The notes under the pieces: model-generated
Told to the model about the DNA's origin: nothing
What the model saw: the letters and a program-made list of their open reading frames with translations, nothing else
The model's database searches: none
Shown: piece by piece, positions 15,409 to 25,000 of the stretch
Numbering within the stretch: position 1 is the stretch's first letter
Layout of the letters: each line of letters begins with the position of its first letter
Program-made: the position numbers and the translations under genes
Assembly: GCA_937911935.1 (NCBI GenBank)
Contig: CALDQH010000097.1
Location: 1 to 44,075 of the forward strand
Direction: 5' to 3'
Length of the DNA stretch: 44,075 bases
From: an uncultured Bacteroidales bacterium
GTDB taxonomy: Bacteria > Bacteroidota > Bacteroidia > Bacteroidales > Paludibacteraceae

Positions 15409-17086
15409 GTTGGTTTTTATTTTTTATGGTTTCCGCTATTTTTAGCATTTCGTTGGCTTTTTCTTCTTCGCCCAATTTTTGCAACAACTTGCCATAATCG
15501 TGGTACAACTCAAAGTGTTGTTGCTCCTTGTCGTATTCGATGGCTTGGTGCATGTAAAACTTAGCATAGGTCAATTTGCCTTGCAGCATCAGTATGTAGC
15601 CATAGGTATGCAGATAAGAACAGTTGAGTGGTTCTGCCTTGATGGTTTTGGCACTGATGGCTTCGGCTTTGTCTAAGTCTTTGTTTAGCAAAGCAAGGTA
15701 ATAGGCATAGTTGTTGTGAATCAAAGCATCATCTGGATATTCCTCCAAAATCATTTCTAACAGCATGGCACTTTTCTCGTAATCCTCTTCCATCCCATAC
15801 AAGCCACTTAACGTGGTGCAAGTAGTATAACGAGTCATGGGTTCGGTATCCGCAGTCAAATTGGCAATAGCAGCTTCTGCCACTGGTTTCCAGTCTTTTT
15901 TCTCGTCGTAATAGATAGCTGCTTTTCCTGTTAAAAAGTAAGCATCGCCAGGCAATTCTTGTAGGGCTTTGTCGATGTATTCCAGTGCTTTTTGGTTGTC
16001 CTGTTCGGCCATGATTACATTCACAAGGTATCGATGGCAAGAGGCACATGTAGGCAATAAACTGGTACAAGTTTGCAAGGCTGTTTTAGCATCTTCGTAG
16101 CGTTCTTGTTGTAATAAAAAGTCGCTGTACAGCAACCAGGCTTGCTCGTTTCGCTCGTCTGCCAAAAGGATTTTTTGATAGATGGTTTCGATAATCTGTT
16201 TGTAGTCGGGGCGTACCTGATAGAACCTCATCGAGGCTTTCAATAGGTTCATTTTTTCTTCCCAACTAACCTCTTTGGCGGCAAAAAGCAACAAAAGGTG
16301 TGCATCCAGTTGTGCGGTGTTGCCGGTGCGCTCGTACATATCGCATAGGTAGCGCAGGGCATCTATGTTATCAGCGTTCAACTCCAATGCTTTTTCGTAA
16401 CAAGCAATGGCAAGTTGAGGTTTGTCGGGTGCAAGCGTTTGCCAAATAGCCCCCTCTCTTAGATACAAATCGTCGTTGAGCGGAAATTTTTGGTGTATGC
16501 GTTCAAACTCTTTCTTCATGCCGTCCCAGTTTCCTTGCAACGCCATTACGTAAGCCTTTTCTAACGACATCTCTGCCGTAACACCAATGCGTGTTTCTAA
16601 TTGCTCGTAGGTTTTGATGCTTTTAGCATAATCGCCCAACTGCAAATAACACCTGCTTAGCATGTAAAGAGGATATTCCTTGTCTGGAAATTTCTTGCAG
16701 ATGGTTTGGTAAATTTTGGTAGCGGCTTTGTAATCGTTAATGGCAGTGTACCATTCTGCCAAGGTAGAATAGTAAAAATAGTTGCTTTTGTTGTAGCGAA
16801 CAGCCTTCTTGAGTAGTTTAATGGCTGTTGTTGTATCTCGCTTCATGGCAGAGATATTGGCTAATTGATAAGCAACAACGGCACTTTTAGATTCTAACTT
16901 TTGGCACTTTTTAAAACTTTCTTGTGCCAAGGTTAAACTGTCTGCATGCAAGTGACAGAGTCCTTGCATAAACAAACTATCAAACTCGGTAGTATAAAAC
17001 AAGCGTTCTGTTGTTTGTTTTGCCGCCATGGTAGGCGATAACAAGCAACAGAACCAAATAACTGTTAAAAGGATATGCTTACTCAC
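15368..17086 (-). CDS. Exported tetratricopeptide-repeat protein
   Basis: A 572-residue protein with a signal peptide (about 1-22, ending TMAA) and TPR-type helical repeats over nearly the whole chain. Examples are AYQLANISAMKRDTTTAI, PLYMLSRCYLQLGDYAKSI and IHNNYAYYLALLNKDLDKA. TPR arrays bind partner proteins; the partner is unknown. The start is GTG at 17086, sharing GTGA with the dut stop. The 3' end overlaps the DUF4292 gene. Same operon as dut, DUF4292 and EnvC. Confidence 0.88.
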   Translation of the reverse strand: MSKHILLTVIWFCCLLSPTMAAKQTTERLFYTTEFDSLFMQGLCHLHADSLTLAQESFKKCQKLESKSAVVAYQLANISAMKRDTTTAIKLLKKAVRYNKSNYFYYSTLAEWYTAINDYKAATKIYQTICKKFPDKEYPLYMLSRCYLQLGDYAKSIKTYEQLETRIGVTAEMSLEKAYVMALQGNWDGMKKEFERIHQKFPLNDDLYLREGAIWQTLAPDKPQLAIACYEKALELNADNIDALRYLCDMYERTGNTAQLDAHLLLLFAAKEVSWEEKMNLLKASMRFYQVRPDYKQIIETIYQKILLADERNEQAWLLYSDFLLQQERYEDAKTALQTCTSLLPTCASCHRYLVNVIMAEQDNQKALEYIDKALQELPGDAYFLTGKAAIYYDEKKDWKPVAEAAIANLTADTEPMTRYTTCTTLSGLYGMEEDYEKSAMLLEMILEEYPDDALIHNNYAYYLALLNKDLDKAEAISAKTIKAEPLNCSYLHTYGYILMLQGKLTYAKFYMHQAIEYDKEQQHFELYHDYGKLLQKLGEEEKANEMLKIAETIKNKNQHENMENHTMDGGH

Positions 17087-17520
17087 TTTTTACCTGTATG
17101 ACCAAAGCCACCTTCGCCTCGCTCGGTTTGCGAGAGTTGTTCCACAAGAGTCCACGAAGCCGTTGCATGCTCGGCAATGACCATTTGGCAAATTCGTTCG
17201 CCATTTTCGATGACAAAGGGCTCGTTTGATAGGTTGATTAAAATAACACCAATTTCGCCTCTATAATCGGCATCGATGGTGCCAGGAGTATTTAAAACGG
17301 TGATGCCTTTTTTGAGTGCCAAACCGCTACGAGGACGAATTTGTGCCTCGTATCCTGCAGGAAGCTCGATGTATAATCCAGTTGGAATCAATTTGCGCTC
17401 CAAAGGTTTTAACTCTACAGGCTCGCTTAAAAATGCACGTAAATCCATGCCAGCCGAAAGTTCGGTAGCGTAAGTAGGCAAGGGATTGTTGCTTTTGTTG
17501 ATAATAGGAATTTGAACCAT
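17083..17520 (-). CDS. dut: dUTP diphosphatase
   Basis: A 145-residue enzyme that hydrolyses dUTP to dUMP and pyrophosphate, keeping uracil out of DNA and supplying dTMP synthesis. All five trimeric-dUTPase motifs are visible: AGMDLRA, RPRSGLALK, GTIDADYRGEIGV, GERICQMV and the C-terminal RGEGGFGHTGKK, with His where Ser is usual. The Met at 17520 matches the family N-terminus (MVQIPIINKS). In-frame Met at 17535 is also possible, and the frame is open to 17604 without family similarity. First gene of the dut-TPR-DUF4292-EnvC operon. Confidence 0.95.
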   Translation of the reverse strand: MVQIPIINKSNNPLPTYATELSAGMDLRAFLSEPVELKPLERKLIPTGLYIELPAGYEAQIRPRSGLALKKGITVLNTPGTIDADYRGEIGVILINLSNEPFVIENGERICQMVIAEHATASWTLVEQLSQTERGEGGFGHTGKK

Positions 17521-17603
17521 ATTTTTTGTATCCATCTTTAAATTGGCAAGTGAGCAAGTATCGACAAAATGCGTACTGCTACTTCTGTGCCGAATAACAT
17601 GCA

Positions 17604-17611
17604 CAAAAGTA
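17604..17611 (-). promoter_or_regulatory. Putative -7 element for the dut operon
   Basis: TACTTTTG on the minus strand fits TAnnTTTG and lies about 84 bp before the dut start at 17520. No clear -33 TTTG is seen at the expected distance. It is back to back with the antiporter promoter. Confidence 0.4.
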
Positions 17612-17697
17612 ACTTTTTTCTGCTAAAAAACCTAACTACCCTGCATCTCTAATTTATAAAAAATCATAACAAGGTTTTAATAACGTTCCGATATTCG

Positions 17698-17705
17698 TAT
17701 CTTTG
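17698..17705 (+). promoter_or_regulatory. Putative -7 element for the K+/H+ antiporter gene
   Basis: TATCTTTG fits TAnnTTTG exactly. The predicted leader of about 125 nt contains the repeat words at 17726-17830. The -33 element is not clear. Confidence 0.5.
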
Positions 17706-17725
17706 CCCCATTAAATTGTAGAATC

Positions 17726-17830
17726 AGTTAACCCAATCACCTCATCACCAAATAACCAAAAGTTGCGATTAGGCGATTAAACGATTAGGCGTGAGCGAAG
17801 CGAGCAAATAAACGACTAAACGACTAAACA
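17726..17830. repeat. Degenerate 8-9 bp repeat words in the antiporter leader
   Basis: Runs of short related words, including CAATCACCTCATCACC, GCGATTAGGCGATTAAACG and CGACTAAACGACTAAAC, end 6 bp before the start codon. A GTGAGCGAAGCGAGC block lies inside. The whole 17521-17836 gap otherwise holds only the two divergent promoter elements. Confidence 0.75.
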
Positions 17831-17836
17831 AATAAT

Positions 17837-19318
17837 ATGACTTTTCTAACCTCTGGAAACATCCTTCTTATAGGATCGATTCTCATTTTTAGCAGTATTC
17901 TTATCACCAAAGCAGGTGGTAGATTTGGTATGCCCGCCTTGCTTTTGTTCTTGTTGGCAGGTATGCTCTTTGGTGTAGATGGAGTAGGCATTGTTTTTAA
18001 CAACGTTAGACAAGCCCAGTTTGTGGGTATGATTGCTCTATGTGTTATCTTGTTTGCAGGGGGCATGGAAACACGATTTTCCGATATCAAACCCATCCTT
18101 TCATCTGGTTTAACCTTATCTACGTTGGGGGTTGTGCTCACTACGGCTCTAACGGGTGGATTTATTTATTTGTTGTCCGAATGGCATACTTTCCCGTTGG
18201 CATTACCCTTGGTGAGTTGTTTTTTGTTGGCAGCCACCATGTCTTCTACCGATTCGGCATCTGTATTTAACATACTCCGAACCAAAAACATCCGACTCAA
18301 AAACAACCTGCAACCCATGTTGGAGTTGGAGAGTGGTAGTAACGACCCCATGGCGTATATCCTAACCATTGTGCTTATTCAAATAGCACATGCTATTTTT
18401 GGTCAGTCCAATACAGATTTGGGCACCTCTGCCATGATTGTCAATGCCTTGGTGGTGCTAATACAACAATTTACAGTGGGTATTCTGGTGGGTGCAGCCA
18501 TGGGATTTGCAGGCGTATGGGTGCTCAACAAAGTGGAACTCAAAAACGTTCCTCTTAACTCCATCATGCTGTTAAGCATTGTCTTTTTTACCTTTTCGTT
18601 TACCGATATGTTGGGTGGAAATGGCTACTTGGCAGTTTACCTTACGGGTATCTTAATAGGCAATAACAAAGTGCCTCATCGCAAGCAAATCTTGTCATTC
18701 TTTGATAGTTTAACTTGGATTGTTCAAATTGGCATGTTCTTGGTGTTAGGCTTGCTAATAAACCCCAGCGAGATGATTAAATCGGCGCTGCCTGCCATTG
18801 CCATCGGTCTGTTTATGATGTTTGTTGCACGCCCTTTGAGTGTCTTTGTTTCGCTCATGCCATTTAGAAAAATTACCTATGCTTCTAAGGTGTTTATCTC
18901 TTGGGTAGGACTTCGTGGGGCAGTTCCCATTATCTTTGCCATGTATCCTGTGGTAGAAAAAGTGCCTGGCTCTGAGCAGATTTTCGATATAGTCTTCTTT
19001 ATCACCTTGTTGTCTTTGATTATGCAAGGTAGCACCATAGGTAGTGTGGCAAAAAAACTCAATTTAACCTTGCCACCTGTTCAAGAAAAACAATTCGACT
19101 TGGATTTGCCCGACGAGGTAGGCGAGTTGAGCGAGATGACCATTACTGCCGAGGTTTTAGCCGACAAAGGAAGCACGCTCAAAGACTTCAAAATGCCCCG
19201 AGGTTTGTTGGTGTTGTTTATCAAACGCAACGATCGATTTATCGTGCCTAATGGCAGTTTTGAACTTCGCGAAGGCGACCACATGCTCATCGTAGCAGGT
19301 TCCGATTTTGAAGGCTAA
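17837..19318 (+). CDS. Potassium/proton antiporter, CPA1/NhaP2 type
   Basis: A 493-residue polytopic inner-membrane exchanger with about 12-13 hydrophobic segments (residues 1-390) and a cytoplasmic TrkA_C domain at the end (about 410-493, with GDHMLIVAG). Residues typical of the family are LFAGGMETRF, MSSTDSASVF (the Asp in the ion path) and LESGSNDPMAY (the ND pair of electroneutral antiporters). It exchanges K+ (or Na+) for H+ in ion and pH homeostasis; TrkA_C implies control by a small ligand. Single gene, with nadB 72 bp downstream on the same strand. Confidence 0.9.
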   Translation: MTFLTSGNILLIGSILIFSSILITKAGGRFGMPALLLFLLAGMLFGVDGVGIVFNNVRQAQFVGMIALCVILFAGGMETRFSDIKPILSSGLTLSTLGVVLTTALTGGFIYLLSEWHTFPLALPLVSCFLLAATMSSTDSASVFNILRTKNIRLKNNLQPMLELESGSNDPMAYILTIVLIQIAHAIFGQSNTDLGTSAMIVNALVVLIQQFTVGILVGAAMGFAGVWVLNKVELKNVPLNSIMLLSIVFFTFSFTDMLGGNGYLAVYLTGILIGNNKVPHRKQILSFFDSLTWIVQIGMFLVLGLLINPSEMIKSALPAIAIGLFMMFVARPLSVFVSLMPFRKITYASKVFISWVGLRGAVPIIFAMYPVVEKVPGSEQIFDIVFFITLLSLIMQGSTIGSVAKKLNLTLPPVQEKQFDLDLPDEVGELSEMTITAEVLADKGSTLKDFKMPRGLLVLFIKRNDRFIVPNGSFELREGDHMLIVAGSDFEG

Positions 19319-19362
19319 TTAAAATAAGCCCTCAAATGTGTGTGCATGTAGCGATAATTTTA

Positions 19363-19370
19363 TAATTTTG
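19363..19370 (+). promoter_or_regulatory. Putative -7 element for nadB
   Basis: TAATTTTG fits TAnnTTTG and lies 20 bp before the nadB start. No good -33 TTTG is visible, so this is tentative. Confidence 0.4.
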
Positions 19371-19390
19371 CGTGTATAAACACGAAAATC

Positions 19391-20977
19391 ATGGTACGCA
19401 AGTTTGATTTTATCGTTATCGGTAGTGGTATTGCCGGTATGAGTTTTGCCTTAAAAGTGGCAAACTACGGGAAAGTTGCTATTCTATGCAAAACCAAACT
19501 AACCGAAGCCAACACCAATTTGGCGCAAGGCGGTATTGCCTCTGTTACCAATCCAGCTACCGACAATTTTGATAAGCACGTAGCCGATACCCTTATAGCG
19601 GGCGATGGCATCTGTAACGAAGCCGTAGTGCGTAAAGTGGTAGAGGATGCACCCCGCGAAATTGCCGAGTTGGTAGGATGGGGTGTCGATTTTGATAAAG
19701 ACGAACAAGGCAATTTTGACCTACACCGCGAAGGCGGTCACTCCGAATTTCGTATTTTGCACCACAAAGACAGTACAGGTGCCGAAATACAACGCTCTTT
19801 GGTTAAACGAATCCAACAACATCCCAATATTGATGTATTCGAAAACTACTTTGCCATCGAGATAATCACCCAACACCATTTAGGACAATTGGTAAAACAC
19901 ACGACGCCTAACATCGAATGTTATGGCGTATATGTGCTTAATCCACGTACACGTAGGGTTCATACTTTCTTGTCGAAAGTGACGATGATGGCAACAGGTG
20001 GTATTGGTCAAATTTACCAAACAACCACCAATCCAACCATTGCAACGGGCGATGGTATTGCCATGGTTTATCGTGCCAAGGGTAGAGTAAACGACATGGA
20101 GTTTGTACAATTTCACCCCACATCGCTTTACAACCCAGGCGAACATCCGTCCTTTTTAATCACCGAGGCAATGCGTGGTTATGGTGCAGTGTTGCGTACC
20201 CAAAAAGGGGCAGAGTTTATGCATAAGTACGATGTTAGGGGTTCGCTTGCCCCTCGTGATATTGTAGCACGAAGCATCGATACCGAAATGAAATTAGCTG
20301 GAAACGATTTTGTTTATTTGGATGTTACGCATAAGGATGCCGAGCAAACCAAAGAACATTTCCCCATGATTTACGAAAAATGCCTAAGTCTGGGCATTGA
20401 CATTACCAAACAATATATTCCTGTGGTGCCAGCCGCTCACTACCTATGTGGTGGTATCGCAGTAGATATGGATGCTCGCACCTCTATCCGCAATTTATAT
20501 GCAGCTGGCGAGTGCTCGTGTACAGGCTTGCACGGAGCCAATCGCTTGGCGTCTAACTCGCTAATCGAAGCGGTTGTTTATGCCGATGCAGCAGCCCGCC
20601 ATGCGCTTAGTGTTGTAGGAAGCATAGAACTCAACGAAAACGTACCTCTTTGGAACGACGAGGGTACATCGCTCAACGAAGAAATGGTGCTTATCACCCA
20701 AAGCAAAAAAGAGGTCGGTCAGATTATGAGCAATTACGTGGGCATAGTTCGCTCCAACTTGCGTCTGAAACGTGCTTTTGACCGTCTCGAAATCCTCTAC
20801 AAAGAAACCGAAGATTTGTTTGACCGCTCTGTTGTTACCAAGGATATATGCGAGCTTCGTAACATCATAACAACCGCCTATTTGGTTATTAAAATGGCGA
20901 TGGAGCGCAAAGAAAGCCGTGGTTTGCACTACACCCTTGATTATCCCAGTAAGATCGAAATAGAGGGTAAGGCATAA
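19391..20977 (+). CDS. nadB: L-aspartate oxidase
   Basis: A 528-residue flavoenzyme that oxidises L-aspartate to iminoaspartate, the first step of de novo NAD synthesis. FAD binding: IGSGIAGMSFAL (about 11-22). Active-site and family motifs: NLAQGGIASV, REGGHSEFR, EFVQFHPT, HYLCGGI and GLHGANRLASNSLIEA. The succinate dehydrogenase/fumarate reductase-like C-terminal helical domain is complete. It stands apart from nadA and nadC, which are often adjacent in other bacteria. Transcription ends at the hairpins 20966-21033. Confidence 0.94.
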   Translation: MVRKFDFIVIGSGIAGMSFALKVANYGKVAILCKTKLTEANTNLAQGGIASVTNPATDNFDKHVADTLIAGDGICNEAVVRKVVEDAPREIAELVGWGVDFDKDEQGNFDLHREGGHSEFRILHHKDSTGAEIQRSLVKRIQQHPNIDVFENYFAIEIITQHHLGQLVKHTTPNIECYGVYVLNPRTRRVHTFLSKVTMMATGGIGQIYQTTTNPTIATGDGIAMVYRAKGRVNDMEFVQFHPTSLYNPGEHPSFLITEAMRGYGAVLRTQKGAEFMHKYDVRGSLAPRDIVARSIDTEMKLAGNDFVYLDVTHKDAEQTKEHFPMIYEKCLSLGIDITKQYIPVVPAAHYLCGGIAVDMDARTSIRNLYAAGECSCTGLHGANRLASNSLIEAVVYADAAARHALSVVGSIELNENVPLWNDEGTSLNEEMVLITQSKKEVGQIMSNYVGIVRSNLRLKRAFDRLEILYKETEDLFDRSVVTKDICELRNIITTAYLVIKMAMERKESRGLHYTLDYPSKIEIEGKA

Positions 20978-20988
20978 CAAACCTTACC
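20966..20988 (+). repeat. Hairpin across the nadB stop codon
   Basis: GGTAAGG (20966-20972) pairs with CCTTACC (20982-20988). The left arm is coding sequence and the stop codon lies in the loop. A second, stronger hairpin follows. Confidence 0.55.
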
Positions 20989-21000
20989 GCCTGATAGCAG

Positions 21001-21033
21001 AAAGGGCTGACGAAGCAATTCGCCAGCCCTTTT
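21001..21033. terminator. Intrinsic terminator between nadB and porP
   Basis: AAAGGGCTG (21001-21009) pairs with CAGCCCTTT, and CGAA/TTCG extends the stem after a one-base mismatch. T4 follows on the plus strand. It lies between convergent genes and may serve both. Confidence 0.8.
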
Positions 21034-21055
21034 CCATTCATTTTATGTCGTACAA

Positions 21056-22021
21056 TTATCTACAGAAGTGTTTTTGGTAGCAGAAGGTGTAACCCAACAT
21101 AATTTCGTGTGTACCGTAGTTTTGGGTTACTAAGTTGTTCAAGTCTAAGCTAAATGCGTAGCCCAATTGGAATTTGCCAATGCGGAAACCACACATGGGT
21201 TGCAACACCATGGCTTGAACGTTGTTTGCATTCCAGCAGTGACGATACGAAGCTTGTACCCAATAGCCCCAATCTTCATCAACATCGTGGCCAAATTTAA
21301 GGTTCAAGTCCATGTTTACTTCCAAGTATTGGTTCATTTTCAACATGGCCATGGGTTCCAAATATTTGTCTTTACTTGCACCTAAATCAAAGGTGTAACC
21401 ACCAAACAAGAATCCTGTAAAGGGAGCTGGAAGCTCTTTGTCACCATAGATGTCGGCAGCAAGTGGAATCAAGTTGGTAAGCGATAAACCTACAAAACCG
21501 CCATACGATTTATAGTAGATACCAAAGTTTGCGTTAGGCAAGAAACCGTCTGTGTTGTTAAAGGCTATGTCTTGCATCGCATCGGGGTCGTCGATAAACA
21601 ATTGATCGTTTATGTAGAAATAACTAAACTTAAACGATGCACCAAACGAAAGTTGTCTGTCGTAAGAAACTTTTTTGGAGTATCTTCTACCACGTGATAG
21701 AGGAATGTGGTAGGCAAGTGTAATTTGACCACCTGCTTTGCTGGTATAACCGTTACGGTCGTGGAAAATATAAGCACCAATACCTACGTTTTCCCAAACG
21801 CGTGTTTTAAACGACAACAATTGCGTCATGGGGAAGTCTTTCATACCTGCCCATTGCATCTTGTTGCTCACCATCAAATGCGAACATGGTTCTGCACCTG
21901 CCAACGCGGGGTTTACCAAGTAATAGTTAAAGTGATACTGGCTATATATTAGTTCTTCTTGCGCAGCAAGTTTGCCGGCAGCCAACAGAGCTAATATGAG
22001 TACGCATAAATACTTTTTCAT
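21056..22021 (-). CDS. PorP/SprF family type IX secretion outer-membrane protein
   Basis: A 321-residue outer-membrane beta barrel: signal peptide (about 1-20) and the PorP/SprF start YSQYHFNYYLVNPALAGAEP, with alternating barrel strands to the end. PorP/SprF proteins pair with large T9SS cargo that carries a type B C-terminal domain and help place it on the surface. Such a cargo gene lies directly upstream, with 72 bp between them, same strand, so they are probably a secretion pair. It could also be a PorP used by the gliding or SprB-type system elsewhere. Confidence 0.9.
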   Translation of the reverse strand: MKKYLCVLILALLAAGKLAAQEELIYSQYHFNYYLVNPALAGAEPCSHLMVSNKMQWAGMKDFPMTQLLSFKTRVWENVGIGAYIFHDRNGYTSKAGGQITLAYHIPLSRGRRYSKKVSYDRQLSFGASFKFSYFYINDQLFIDDPDAMQDIAFNNTDGFLPNANFGIYYKSYGGFVGLSLTNLIPLAADIYGDKELPAPFTGFLFGGYTFDLGASKDKYLEPMAMLKMNQYLEVNMDLNLKFGHDVDEDWGYWVQASYRHCWNANNVQAMVLQPMCGFRIGKFQLGYAFSLDLNNLVTQNYGTHEIMLGYTFCYQKHFCR

Positions 22022-22025
22022 AGTG

Positions 22026-22058
22026 TAAAGATAGTATTTTATTTAGGTTATTTACAAA
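22026..22058 (-). promoter_or_regulatory. Putative promoter of the porP gene
   Basis: Minus strand TTTG (22055-22058) and TATCTTTA (22026-22033, one base off TAnnTTTG), 21 nt apart. This suggests porP can be transcribed apart from the cargo gene. Confidence 0.45.
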
Positions 22059-22093
22059 TTTTAATCTTTTTATTTCGTAAAACCGTTGTTTCT

Positions 22094-25000
22094 TTAACGT
22101 TTCAAGGTAAAGTGACCGGTATATTGTTTTCTAATTTCTTCTACGGTAATCAAGTACCAATAGTCGTCACTTGGCATTTGGTGACCGTTGTATGTACCAT
22201 CCCAGCCCAATTCTTCGCTGCTGTTTGCGCCATCAACATTAAACGAACCAGTACGATATTCGTATAGTTTGCGTCCGTAGCGGTCGTAAATTTCGACGAT
22301 ATAAGAGGTATAGTTTTCGTCCAAATCTTCTACCGTCCATAGGTTCGACTTGTCGTCGCCAATTCCGTTGGGTGTAAAGTATTTTTTGGGTTTTATAGGA
22401 ATCGCTGGAATCTCAAACAACGAGTCGGCAGAACAACCCGTGTCGTCTGTAATGTACATGCGGTGGAAACCAATAGGCACTTCGCTAAATTTAACGGCAC
22501 CCGATTCGCCGTGGAAGTATAGGTCGGGATATTCGTCAATTTGATAGTTATAAGGAGCTTTGCCGCCTTCTGCTTCTACCATTACTTGACGGATACCGCA
22601 AGTGTCTAAGTACACGATGCGTGGGTTGTCGTTTACTTGTAGGGTAACCGATTGCTCGTCGTTACATGTTTCGTTGACAGTGGTAATGGCAACTACAAAG
22701 GTGTACTCACCAGCTGCACTTGGGGTTACCACGGTGTTTTGTTTGTATGGGGTAGCACAGTCGTTGAATGGGCTCCATTCGTATTTGTAATCTTCCGAAC
22801 CAACCACTTGCAAGGTGGTGCTTTCGCCCAAACAGATTGGGCTAACTGGTTGAATGGTAGCGCTAATAGGAGCATCCACTTGTACATGTACTTGCATGGT
22901 GTCGGTACATACAGCAGTAACAGAAGCTACGTAGGTAACTTTGCCCACGCTGGTAGGATTAACGGTAACAACCGCTTGTTGGTTGCTGCTTGATGCATCT
23001 ACCCAATAGTATTCGGTTGATGCAGCAGGATAGTTTTTAAGGGTTAATGTTACATCCTCGCCTTGGCAAATGGCATCCTTGTCGGCTTCAACCTCAAAGG
23101 TAGGTTTGTTTGCCACTTCTACCTCTATGGTGGTAGAATTGCTAAGACAAACACCATTGGTAGCTGTTACCTGGTAGGTATGTGTGCCTTGTGTAGTAGG
23201 AGTGTGATCGTAAGCAACGCCTACTTTTAGGTCATTGTTGATAGCAGCTGTAACGCCTACTTCTTTTAATACATAGGTGGCTGCCGTTACTCCTGCATTG
23301 CCTTCCGATAAGGTAAATGTTGCTGCATTTCCCAAACAAATAGGACTGATGCTTGCCAACGATGGTTCTGGTTTTTTATCTACGTAGATGGTAACAATTG
23401 CTTCGCCACCACAAGTAGTGTAGCCAGGTTGAGCAACGATTACTGCTTTAACAACAATGCTTCTGTCTAATTCATCGGCAAACACACCCGTGTTGATTTG
23501 TGCTACAAGGGTTTGGTCAATGTCAGCAGGAATTTGGTATTGGCTATCGTCTTGTCCCAAATCTTTTACATACCACAAGAAGTTTTCGCCTTCTTTTAGG
23601 GTATAGTTGGTTTGGATTTCAAGTTTTGGCGAAATAGTTCCTTCGCAAACGGTGTATTTGATGTTTGTTCCATCTACCACTTCTTCTGCTCCAGTTACCA
23701 CCAACTCAAATTTATTGGTATTAGAAATGGTATAAACATCTGTAAATGCTTCGCCCTTGCAATTGCTGGTAGGATCGCCCAAGATAAATTTATATTTCAC
23801 CAAAATATCATCAGTGCTACCAGCAAGGTGAGCAAAATCGGTGTCTTTGTATTCGTAAGTGGGAGCACCGGCAGGTAATGTAATAGTTGTGCCTAATTGG
23901 CTATAGGTAGTACCTTCGTTAAACGAACGATATACAGAAAGCTGGTTGTTACCCGAAATGTCTTTTAGTTTGATGGTAACACCTGTCGTTTGTAAGTCTT
24001 GTTTACAAGGTGTGCTTACGTTGTCAACTTTAACACCAGGAGCTTCGCTCAAGTTGTAATCAACATAATATACTGCAGGACAGTTTTGGGTAGTACCTAT
24101 GTATTGTGCCGTGATACGGATAGTACCAGCTTCGGCTGCATTTGCTAAGATGTACTTAGTTGCATTTTTGGTCAATTCAGTTCCTTCTACAAATGCTCCA
24201 CTGGCATCTCTTGTTCCCTTGTTCCACAAAATCTCGGTAGTGGTGGTGTTGATCGATGAAGCATTGGTAATGGTAATGGTTCTGTCTGCTTCGGTCATGT
24301 TTGCCAAGCAACCACTGATAGGAGTAGTAATGTCTTTGTCGAAAGTAAGCGAAATGGCAGCTTTTACTTTTACCTCTACTTTTGTACGCGAACTTTCGCA
24401 ATATTCATCGCCTGTAGTTAGGTTTTTGTCCTTTTGGTAGGTAACATAATAGTTACGGGTAGTTCCTGCGTTGCTGGTAGAAACATCAACAGCAGCAGCA
24501 TCGGTAGCACTCATGGGAGTGGTAGCTGTTTCGCTGTCGTACCAACGAATAGTACCACCCGTTGTGGTGCTGGTAATAAGGCTATTTAGGTTCAATTTTG
24601 TGGAGCTTGGGCATGCTTCATAGCCATTCGCTGTAGGAGCGGTTGATGCCTCGCACAAACATTTGTATGTAATCTTGATCGGATCAGATACGGCAGTTAA
24701 TGCACCGCAACCTGTGTTTTGTGTGCCTGTTGTTGCAGATCCTTCTACAGCAGCTTTGGTAGCACCTACCCACACGCGGTAATATAATCCGTTTCTGTAT
24801 CCGGTTGGATCGACTGTAATGGTAATGGATTCTTGGGTAGTTGCACCGCCACCCACGTTAGTCCATGGACCAGTTTGGCGATCTGAAGTTTGGAATAAGT
24901 AGTAGGGAGTGGTAAAGAATTCTTTCAAGTCGTAATTAGCAAGTGCATCCAATGTTAAGTTTTGGTTGGCACCCGCATTACAAACCACCACGTCGGGTTC